A stretch of DNA of 6,081 bases. It comes from Candidatus Woesearchaeota archaeon. Lineage in GTDB: Archaea; Nanobdellota; Nanobdellia; Woesearchaeales; DSVV01. Location: contig JAHFMP010000063.1 of assembly GCA_023267795.1 (NCBI GenBank), forward strand, positions 1 to 6,081, given 5' to 3'. Shown here piece by piece: positions 1 to 5,534 of the stretch (position 1 is its first letter; each line of letters starts with the position of its first letter). The notes beneath the pieces are model-generated. The model was not told the origin of the DNA, made no database searches, and saw only the letters and a list, made by a program, of their open reading frames with translations. Position numbers and translations under genes: made by a program.

Positions 1-1631
1 TTTCCTCCTCTATTCTGTTGTTTGTAAGTGTCCAAAGGCAATCGTTTAATGTATCCTGCTTGTGTGATCGTAACAACCATTGCTATATCTTCTATCATGG
101 ATTCATCATCTATATCTTCTTCATCTTCATAAATAATTTCTGTTTTTCGTGGATCAGCATAAAGTTGTTTGAGTTCCTGCATCTCTGTTTTGATGATATT
201 CAAAATTCTTTCTGGAGTTGCAAGAATATTTCTATACTCTTTAATCATTTCCAATAACTCAAGCTGCTCTTCTCGTATTTTATTTTGCTCAAGCGATGTT
301 AATTTCTGTAATTTCATATCTAAAATTGCCTGTGCCTGAATTTCGCTTAAACTATACATACTCATTAATACTATGCGGGCTTTCTCAGCAGAAGTGCTCC
401 TTTTGATAAGCTCAATTGCCTTATCAATATCATTCAATGCAATAATAAGTCCTTGAAGAACGTGACCACGCTCTTCTGCTTTTTTTAAATCATATTGTGT
501 TCTTTTTGTTATGATTTCTTTCCTATGGTCGATAAAAACACTGAGTGCTTCTTTTAGTCCTAATGTTTTTGGTTCATTATTTACTAATGCGAGCATATTG
601 ATAGCAAATGTAACTTGCATCCGTGTGTGCTTCAAAAGCTGATTAAGGATAATTTCAGAGTTTGCTTCTTTTTTTAGTTCAATGACAATGCGCATTCCAT
701 CTCTATCGCTTTCATCACGAAGATCTGCAATACCAATAATTACTTTATTTTTGACATATTCTGCAATTTCCTCAAGAAGAAGAGCTTTATTGACCATATA
801 TGGAATTTCATCAACAATAATCTTTCCCCTTCCTTGCTTTTCTTCTGTATGTGTTTTTGCCTTGAGTTGTATTTTTCCATATCCTTTTGCAATTGCAGAA
901 AAAATCCCGCTTTTTCCTGTAATAATTCCACCTGTCGGAAAATCAGGCCCTTTGACAATCTGCATGAGGTCAAGAATATTCGCAACTGGATTGTCTATGA
1001 TAAAAACAACAGCATCTGTTATTTCTCCAAGATTATGTGGTGGGATGTTAGTTGCCATTCCAACTGCAATACCATTGGAGCCATTGATAAGAAGATTTGG
1101 AATTTTTGAAGGTAAAACATGAGGTTCTTTTCTTGTTCCGTCATAATTATCAACCATAAGCACAGTTTCTTTTTCTATATCTTGAAGTAATTCTTCTGCA
1201 ATATTTTTCAATCGAGCTTCTGTATAACGATATGCAGCTGCATTGTCACCATCGACAGAGCCAAAATTTCCCTGCCCATCTATTAACAAATAGCGTAAAT
1301 TCCACTCCTGCGCAAGTCGTACTAATGCATCGTAAACAGCAGTATCTCCATGTGGATGAAATTTTTTAAGAACATCTCCTACAATTCCGGCACATTTTGA
1401 ATATTTTTTGTTGTGAAGCAATCCTTCTTGATACATTGCATATAGAATCCTTCGATGAACTGGCTTTAACCCATCTCTTGCATCAGGCAATGCTCTTCCA
1501 ATAATAACACTCATTGCATAATCAAGATACGATTGTTTCATCTCTTCTTCAATAGGCTTCAGAATTACATTGCTTTTTGGTGCTGGAGTAAGTTCACCAT
1601 CAATGCTTTTTTCAGGATTTTGTTCTGTCAT
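1..1631 (-). CDS. gyrA: DNA gyrase subunit A (3' end beyond window)
   Basis: Breakage-reunion subunit of the type IIA topoisomerase that, with GyrB, introduces negative supercoils using ATP. Residues 1-543 are visible from ATG 1631-1629; the reading frame is open to the left edge, so most of the C-terminal DNA-wrapping domain is missing. Seen: the N-terminal segment with SYLDYAMSVIIGRALPDARDG (from Ser34), the winged-helix segment HPHGDTAVYD (92-101), the catalytic Tyr136 in AYRYTEAR, then IPNLLINGSNGIAVGMATNIPPHN, the tower region and coiled coil, an acidic linker (about 505-520), and the start of the wrapping domain. The last visible residues, QNRGG (539-543), match the start of the GyrA box (QRRGGKG in E. 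coli), favouring GyrA over ParC. Oddities: Tyr134 replaces the usual Met two residues before the catalytic Tyr, and Thr97 occupies the E. coli Ser83 position, with Asp101 at Asp87. gyrB is not directly upstream; the neighbour is divergent. Family assignment is secure. Confidence 0.97.
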   Translation of the reverse strand, partial: MTEQNPEKSIDGELTPAPKSNVILKPIEEEMKQSYLDYAMSVIIGRALPDARDGLKPVHRRILYAMYQEGLLHNKKYSKCAGIVGDVLKKFHPHGDTAVYDALVRLAQEWNLRYLLIDGQGNFGSVDGDNAAAYRYTEARLKNIAEELLQDIEKETVLMVDNYDGTRKEPHVLPSKIPNLLINGSNGIAVGMATNIPPHNLGEITDAVVFIIDNPVANILDLMQIVKGPDFPTGGIITGKSGIFSAIAKGYGKIQLKAKTHTEEKQGRGKIIVDEIPYMVNKALLLEEIAEYVKNKVIIGIADLRDESDRDGMRIVIELKKEANSEIILNQLLKHTRMQVTFAINMLALVNNEPKTLGLKEALSVFIDHRKEIITKRTQYDLKKAEERGHVLQGLIIALNDIDKAIELIKRSTSAEKARIVLMSMYSLSEIQAQAILDMKLQKLTSLEQNKIREEQLELLEMIKEYRNILATPERILNIIKTEMQELKQLYADPRKTEIIYEDEEDIDDESMIEDIAMVVTITQAGYIKRLPLDTYKQQNRGG

Positions 1632-1636
1632 AGAAA

Positions 1637-1641
1637 ATCAC
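1637..1641 (-). promoter_or_regulatory. Probable ribosome binding site of gyrA
   Basis: GTGAT lies 5 bases before the gyrA ATG and matches part of the archaeal/bacterial Shine-Dalgarno consensus GGAGGTGATC. It supports ATG 1631 as the start and implies a leadered mRNA. It overlaps a small inverted repeat (CACAA-T-TTGTG, 1639-1649), which could partly mask it in the RNA. The match is short, so confidence is moderate. Confidence 0.45.
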
Positions 1642-1701
1642 AATTTGTGGAATTACCGTCTAAAAACAACGGCTATTTTCTATTATAAAAAATGATTTCT
1701 C

Positions 1702-1710
1702 TTTATATAT
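1702..1710 (-). promoter_or_regulatory. Candidate TATA box of gyrA
   Basis: On the minus strand this reads ATATATAAA. Archaeal TATA boxes centre about 25-27 bases upstream of the transcription start, which predicts a start near 1680 and a leader of roughly 50 bases. A second AT-rich candidate (TTTTATAATA, about 1681-1690) would give a shorter leader of under 30 bases, so the exact promoter is uncertain. The box ends 8 bp from the left arm of the inverted repeat at 1719. Confidence 0.5.
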
Positions 1711-1718
1711 GTTTTGAT

Positions 1719-1773
1719 AAAAAATTGCGCAAAATTCCCGTCGAAGAGACAACACGATTTTGCGCAATTTTTT
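1719..1773. repeat. Perfect 17-bp inverted repeat in divergent promoter
   Basis: The left arm AAAAAATTGCGCAAAAT (1719-1735) and right arm ATTTTGCGCAATTTTTT (1757-1773) are exact reverse complements separated by 21 bp. CGT (1739-1741) and ACG (1754-1756) could add three pairs after a bulge. Each arm contains the 8-bp palindrome TTGCGCAA (1725-1732 and 1760-1767), 35 bp apart. The element sits between gyrA and the small membrane-protein gene, and each outer edge is exactly 8 bp from a TATA box (1702-1710 on minus, 1782-1790 on plus). Geometry is certain; function (twin regulator sites, or a cruciform that responds to supercoiling) is inference. Confidence 0.9.
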
Positions 1774-1781
1774 CCGACAGC

Positions 1782-1790
1782 TTTAAATAT
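1782..1790 (+). promoter_or_regulatory. TATA box of the small membrane-protein gene
   Basis: TTTAAATAT is a classic archaeal TATA box. Its centre (about 1786) is 27 bases before the ATG at 1813, so transcription probably starts at or next to the start codon, giving a leaderless mRNA. This agrees with the absence of a Shine-Dalgarno motif before that ATG. The same 9-mer occurs at the hppA promoter (3384-3392). Confidence 0.7.
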
Positions 1791-1812
1791 TAGCTTTTCC
1801 AGAAAATGTGTT

Positions 1813-2199
1813 ATGGAAGAAAAACAAGTATCTCTCAGTGTTCTTATCATTGTCTTATCTGTTGCTCTTATTGCAATTTTTGCTCTCTTTTCAACACTGC
1901 ATATTGGAGTTTCTCTTGATCTTACAGGTGCAGCAGTAAAAGGACAAATTGCAGTTTTATGTAAAGATACAGATGGCTCAAACCCAGAAAAAAATGGGAT
2001 TGTAAACATTTTTTATGGTTCTCGGTTTCCTGATCAATGTTATAACGACAAAGAAGCAAAAGAAGATCCAACAAATAATGGGCAATTTTTGCGAGAGTAT
2101 AAATGTGAGAATAATGAAGTAACATTTGATGTCTATGAGTGCAGCAAAAATAAGTGCCAGTATGGTGTCTGTGTTGGTAGTTCATCTACACTTCTCTGA
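1813..2199 (+). CDS. Single-pass membrane protein with Cys-rich exterior domain
   Basis: Product of 128 residues, function unknown. Residues 1-5 are short and charged, residues 6-31 form one strong hydrophobic segment (signal anchor), and the rest is polar and probably extracytoplasmic. The outer domain has six cysteines (50, 76, 98, 110, 115, 120) in the order CKDTDG, DQC, EYKC, YEC, NKC, GVC, suggesting three disulfides or a metal site. The C-x-DTDG ... LxEYxC ... CxxGxC layout resembles a domain I recall in surface proteins of Woesearchaeota/Pacearchaeota, often in longer multidomain proteins; here it is a minimal single copy. The ATG at 1813 is chosen because the TATA box at 1782-1790 places the transcript start there; a longer in-frame reading back to 1714 would run through the TATA box and the inverted repeat. 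The stop lies 6 bp from the stop of the opposing ackA. A pilin-like role is possible, but no clear class III signal peptide is visible. Confidence 0.82.
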   Translation: MEEKQVSLSVLIIVLSVALIAIFALFSTLHIGVSLDLTGAAVKGQIAVLCKDTDGSNPEKNGIVNIFYGSRFPDQCYNDKEAKEDPTNNGQFLREYKCENNEVTFDVYECSKNKCQYGVCVGSSSTLL

Positions 2200-2205
2200 T
2201 CAGTT

Positions 2206-3312
2206 TCATAATAACCTCCCCACTTCTCTTACAATCATCTTTTCCTCATTTGTTGGAATCACATATACTTTTGTTTTTCCTGTATGTATTTTTTCTTTAT
2301 TTTCTCTATTTTTTTTCCTATCTAAAGTAATTCCTAAACAAGAAAGTGATTGACAAACTTTTTCTCGAACATACCATGCGTTCTCTCCAATCCCTGCAGT
2401 AAAGACAAGTGCATCTATGCCTCCAAGTACAGCAGAATATGCGCTAATATATTTCTGTAATCGATAACAATACATATCCAGTGCAAGTTGTGCAGTTTTA
2501 TTTTTTTGTTGCGTTTTTTTCCAAATCATTCGCATATCATTTGTTCCAGCGATACCTTTCAATCCGCTTTCAAAATTTAAAATGTGATCAATATCGCGAC
2601 ATTCTTTTCTCATTGCAGCAATATGAAAAACAGCGCCAACATCAACATCTCCACAGCGAGTCCCCATCATCAGTCCTTCCATTGGTGTAAAACCCATTGA
2701 GGTGTCAATACTTTTTCCATTCTTTATTGCACAGATACTGCTTCCGTTGCCAAGATGGCAAATAATAAGTTTACCAGGAATTTTTCCTAATTTCTTTTTC
2801 AATTCTTCACAAATATACTGATAGCTAATGCCATGAAAACCGTATCTTTTAATATAATATTTCTTACTCAGCGAAAGAGGGATGCCGTAGAGTACTGCAT
2901 ATTCAGGAATTGTCGTATGAAATGCAGTATCAAAAACAGCAATGTTTGGTATCTTTGGCAATAATTTTTGTATGGCAATAATCCCTTCAATATTATGGGG
3001 ATTATGAAGTGGTGCAAGAACACCTGCTTCTTTTATTTTTTTTTGGATTTTTTTTGTGATAATATGGTTTTGTGTCATGTCTTTGCCATGCACTACTCGA
3101 TGTCCAACAGCAGTAATCTCTGAATAAGAAGAGACATATTTTTGTTGTTGGAGTGAAAGAAGAATATTTTGAATTGCTTTTGTGTGTGTTTTATTGCTAT
3201 CAATATTTTCTACAATATCATGACAGAGTTCTCTTTCATCAGCTGTGAAGAGCGCATATTTGATAGAACTGCTTCCGCAGTTGAGGACAAGGATTTTGTT
3301 TGATTTTTGCAT
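2206..3312 (-). CDS. ackA: Acetate kinase
   Basis: Cytoplasmic ASKHA-fold enzyme catalysing acetate + ATP <-> acetyl phosphate + ADP; in fermenters it usually makes ATP. Both family signatures are present: LVLNCGSSSIKYAL at the N-terminus and VFDTAFHTTIPEYAVLYGIP (127-146). Residues aligning with Methanosarcina thermophila catalytic positions are Asn11, Arg72 (GHRVVHG), His103 (PLHNP), Asp128, His160 (RYGFHG), Arg219 (GTRCGDVD) and Glu356 (PTNEE), so the active site looks complete. At 368 residues it is shorter than the usual 400 or so; spacing shows the loss is mainly about 20 residues before Arg72, in the N-terminal domain. No phosphotransacetylase gene is adjacent. It is divergent from hppA and convergent with the small membrane-protein gene. 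The start at 3312 is supported by a TATA box centred 25 bases upstream, predicting a leaderless mRNA. Butyrate kinase is the main alternative but fits the motifs less well. Confidence 0.96.
   Translation of the reverse strand: MQKSNKILVLNCGSSSIKYALFTADERELCHDIVENIDSNKTHTKAIQNILLSLQQQKYVSSYSEITAVGHRVVHGKDMTQNHIITKKIQKKIKEAGVLAPLHNPHNIEGIIAIQKLLPKIPNIAVFDTAFHTTIPEYAVLYGIPLSLSKKYYIKRYGFHGISYQYICEELKKKLGKIPGKLIICHLGNGSSICAIKNGKSIDTSMGFTPMEGLMMGTRCGDVDVGAVFHIAAMRKECRDIDHILNFESGLKGIAGTNDMRMIWKKTQQKNKTAQLALDMYCYRLQKYISAYSAVLGGIDALVFTAGIGENAWYVREKVCQSLSCLGITLDRKKNRENKEKIHTGKTKVYVIPTNEEKMIVREVGRLL
2269..2318 (+). terminator. Candidate T-tract terminator of the small membrane-protein gene
   Basis: Beginning about 70 bases past the stop at 2199, the plus strand carries T4, T5, T6 and T8 runs (2269-2272, 2274-2278, 2289-2294, 2309-2316) with few interruptions. 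Archaeal transcription ends at U-rich tracts without needing a hairpin. The tract lies inside ackA, where it is antisense to lysine-rich codons of residues about 331-348. Because AAA codons alone produce such runs, the terminator role is plausible but unproven. Confidence 0.4.
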
Positions 3313-3332
3313 AACGACGTTTAAATTTCGCT

Positions 3333-3341
3333 GATATATAA
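3333..3341 (-). promoter_or_regulatory. TATA box and BRE-like element of ackA
   Basis: On the minus strand this reads TTATATATC, preceded by the purine-rich GAGAAACAA (3350-3342), which resembles a transcription factor B recognition element. The TATA centre is about 25 bases before the ackA ATG (3312), so the transcript likely begins at the start codon. No Shine-Dalgarno motif is seen in front of that ATG. Confidence 0.6.
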
Positions 3342-3383
3342 TTGTTTCTCAGGAATGTCTGATAAGCAAAATTTTCCATCACC

Positions 3384-3392
3384 TTTAAATAT
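3384..3392 (+). promoter_or_regulatory. TATA box of hppA
   Basis: TTTAAATAT, identical to the box at 1782-1790. The predicted transcription start is near 3413-3415, giving a leader of about 32 bases that contains the GAGGTG ribosome binding site. It lies 42 bp from the ackA TATA box on the other strand, so the two genes share one compact divergent promoter region. Confidence 0.7.
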
Positions 3393-3434
3393 TCTACATA
3401 AATAACTCCCACTAAAAACTAATAACTACAATTC

Positions 3435-3440
3435 GAGGTG
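3435..3440 (+). promoter_or_regulatory. Ribosome binding site of hppA (decides the start)
   Basis: GAGGTG matches the Shine-Dalgarno core and is separated by 6 bases from ATG 3447. The GTG at 3438, an alternative in-frame start, lies inside this motif and would be unlikely to initiate; TTG 3444 is also too close. ATG 3447 is therefore preferred. Confidence 0.75.
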
Positions 3441-3446
3441 GGATTG

Positions 3447-5534
3447 ATGGAGTTTATTGTATTTATTTTGTTAATTGGGTTGCTTTCTTTAGTGGTAGCA
3501 AAATTTATTGCAGATTCTGTTCAAAAAGCAGAAGCTGGAAATGCAAAAATGCAGGAAATTGCCGCTGCGATTCATGAAGGATCAATGGCATTTTTAACAA
3601 GAGAATATAAAATATTGGTGTGGTTTATTCTTATTATGGGAATAGTTATTTTCTTCTTTCTTGATCATCCAACAACAGTGGATGTCAACGAAGGTCCATG
3701 GACAGCACTGGCATTTGTTGTAGGTGCAGCTGCATCTATTATTTCGGGCTATGTAGGTATGAAAATTGCAACAAAAGCAAATGTACGAACAGCACATGCA
3801 GCACAAACTAGCCTTCCAAATGCATTTACAATCGCATTTCAGTCAGGAGCAGTGCTTGGATTTGCAGTTGTTGGATTTGCAGTTGTTGGATTATCACTAT
3901 TATATATGTTATTTACTATGTATTTGCATCTTCCAGTAGAAACAACAATGGAAGTGTTGACAGGCTTTGCATTAGGAGGGAGCTTTATTGCCTTGTTTGC
4001 AAGAGTTGGTGGAGGCATTTATACAAAAGCAGCAGATGTTGGTGCTGATCTTGTGGGCAAAGTAGAAGTAGGAATTCCAGAAGATGATCCGCGAAATCCA
4101 GCAGTTATTGCAGATAATGTTGGTGACAATGTAGGAGATGTTGCAGGTATGGGGGCTGATTTGTTTGGAAGCTGTGCAGAAAGCACCTGCGCAGCAATGG
4201 TTATTGGTGCATTGGCATTTGGTGCACAAGGAATACAATCAGCATTATTGTATCCATTGGCAGTTTCTGCTGTTGGTATTTTAGCAGCACTTATTACTGT
4301 AAAATTTGTCAAGCTTGGTGAAGATAACAATGTCGAAGGAACATTGAAAAATGGATTAACAATGGCATCAGTCTTAGTTCTTGTCGCAATGTATTTTCTG
4401 ACAAAACAATGGTTGCCGGCAACATTTATGTTTAATGCTGTGCAATATACTGCAATGGGAGTTTATATTGCATTAGGAACTGGTCTTATCTCGGGATTAT
4501 TTATTGGGTATATCACAGAATATTTCACCTCCAATGTATATAATCCTGTGCGAAATGTTGCAAAAGCATCAGAAACAGGAGCAGCAACAAATATTATTCA
4601 AGGAATTGCGCTTGGCTATGAAAGTGCAGTAATTCCAATTCTGTTAATAGCAATAACAATCTTTATTTCATTTAAATTTGCAGGTTTGTATGGCATAGCA
4701 ATTGCAGCATTGGGTATGTTATCCACATTAGTGATTGCATTGACAATTGATGCTTATGGTCCTGTTTCTGATAATGCAGGTGGCATTGCAGAAATGGCAA
4801 GCCTTCCATCTGATGTGAGAAAAAAAACAGACATTCTTGATGCAGCAGGCAACACAACAGCAGCAATTGGAAAAGGTTTTGCAATTGGTTCTGCAGCATT
4901 AACAGCATTGGCATTGTTCAGCGCATTTATTGCAGCATCAGGTCTTTCGAGTGTCAATTTATTGAGTAATATGGTTATTTCAGGTCTTTTTGTTGGAGGC
5001 ATGTTGCCATTCTTATTTTCAGCAATGACGATGAAATCAGTTGCAAAAGCAGCGCAGGATATGATTGTAGAAGTGAGACGGCAATTCAAAACAATAAAAG
5101 GACTTATGGCAGGCAAGGCAAAACCAGATTATCGGCGATGTGTTGATATTTCTACGCAAGCAGCATTGCGGGAAATGATTGTTCCGGGATTATTAGTTGT
5201 TCTGACACCAATTGTTGTTGGAGTATTGTTTGGTATCGAGGCATTAGCAGGAGTTTTAGCTGGATCATTGGCATCTGGTGTTGTTCTTGCAATTTCACAG
5301 GCAAATTCTGGTGGTGCGTGGGACAATGCAAAGAAATATATTGAAGCAGGAAATTTGGGAGGGAAAGGAAGTGCAGTGCATAAGGCAGCAGTTGTCGGTG
5401 ACACTGTGGGAGATCCTGAAAAAGATACCAGCGGGCCTGGTTTGAACATTTTATTGAAGTTGATGGCTATCATTAGCTTGGTGTTTGTTCCGTTGTTTAT
5501 CAAATATGGTGGTTTGCTACTGAAGTATTTTTAA
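3447..5534 (+). CDS. hppA: K+-dependent membrane-bound ion-pumping pyrophosphatase
   Basis: Integral membrane enzyme that hydrolyses pyrophosphate and pumps cations out of the cytoplasm. With ATG 3447 it has 695 residues, usual for the family, and alternates about 16 hydrophobic segments with conserved cytoplasmic loops. Seen: [11 protein letters not shown] and [18 protein letters not shown], then [15 protein letters not shown] with Asp223, Asp227 and Asp231 (Mg-pyrophosphate binding); [34 protein letters not shown] (468-485); [14 protein letters not shown] (620-633); and [20 protein letters not shown] (645-664). Alanine at 472 and Gly at 475, instead of Lys and Thr, mark the K+-dependent subfamily. 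In [10 protein letters not shown] the semi-conserved glutamate is Glu245, one helical turn after its place in Na+ pumps (ADLFES), as in plant vacuolar H+-pyrophosphatases; I infer proton pumping. A SD-led start and TATA box are visible. It is divergent from ackA, and its TAA overlaps the stop of the opposing MFS gene. Confidence 0.97.
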   Translation: MEFIVFILLIGLLSLVVAKFIADSVQKAEAGNAKMQEIAAAIHEGSMAFLTREYKILVWFILIMGIVIFFFLDHPTTVDVNEGPWTALAFVVGAAASIISGYVGMKIATKANVRTAHAAQTSLPNAFTIAFQSGAVLGFAVVGFAVVGLSLLYMLFTMYLHLPVETTMEVLTGFALGGSFIALFARVGGGIYTKAADVGADLVGKVEVGIPEDDPRNPAVIADNVGDNVGDVAGMGADLFGSCAESTCAAMVIGALAFGAQGIQSALLYPLAVSAVGILAALITVKFVKLGEDNNVEGTLKNGLTMASVLVLVAMYFLTKQWLPATFMFNAVQYTAMGVYIALGTGLISGLFIGYITEYFTSNVYNPVRNVAKASETGAATNIIQGIALGYESAVIPILLIAITIFISFKFAGLYGIAIAALGMLSTLVIALTIDAYGPVSDNAGGIAEMASLPSDVRKKTDILDAAGNTTAAIGKGFAIGSAALTALALFSAFIAASGLSSVNLLSNMVISGLFVGGMLPFLFSAMTMKSVAKAAQDMIVEVRRQFKTIKGLMAGKAKPDYRRCVDISTQAALREMIVPGLLVVLTPIVVGVLFGIEALAGVLAGSLASGVVLAISQANSGGAWDNAKKYIEAGNLGGKGSAVHKAAVVGDTVGDPEKDTSGPGLNILLKLMAIISLVFVPLFIKYGGLLLKYF
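3858..3892 (+). repeat. 15-bp exact tandem repeat within hppA
   Basis: GGATTTGCAGTTGTT occurs twice head to tail (3858-3872, 3873-3887), followed by a partial third copy GGATT. It encodes [11 protein letters not shown] in a membrane helix, giving small residues every five positions. Comparison with remembered family members suggests no extra length, so the repeat may reflect codon convergence or local gene conversion rather than an insertion. Confidence 0.85.

Noticed and set aside
682..1122. 146-codon plus-strand reading frame
   Set aside because: It is antisense to the conserved catalytic core of gyrA, lacks a promoter or ribosome binding site, and its protein is low-complexity.
1719..1773. 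Hairpin followed by T6 as an intrinsic transcription terminator
   Set aside because: It lies upstream of both divergent genes with no transcript running into it, and the arrangement is centred between promoters.
1714..1812. N-terminal extension of the small membrane protein from a TTG at 1714
   Set aside because: It would translate through the inverted repeat and the TATA box, places a polar stretch before the signal anchor, and the TATA spacing supports ATG 1813.
1983..1998. A7 run as a minus-strand terminator for ackA
   Set aside because: It is over 200 bases past the ackA stop inside the opposing gene; the nearer T5 (antisense of 2146-2150) is too weak to call. The ackA terminator remains unidentified.
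3031..3060. T9 and T8 runs as a plus-strand terminator
   Set aside because: They are deep inside ackA, far from any plus-strand gene end, and are explained by consecutive lysine codons (KKIQKKIKE) on the minus strand.
3331..3366. CTGATA direct repeat in the ackA-hppA intergenic region as an operator
   Set aside because: Only six bases are repeated in AT-rich DNA, with no symmetry; chance is a sufficient explanation.
3438..3446. GTG 3438 or TTG 3444 as the hppA start
   Set aside because: GTG 3438 lies inside the GAGGTG ribosome binding site; ATG 3447 is correctly spaced from it.
4019..4330. Long minus-strand open frames inside hppA (also 4754-5116 and 5129-5503)
   Set aside because: They are shadows of the strongly biased GCA/GGA-rich hppA codons; the proteins show no family features.
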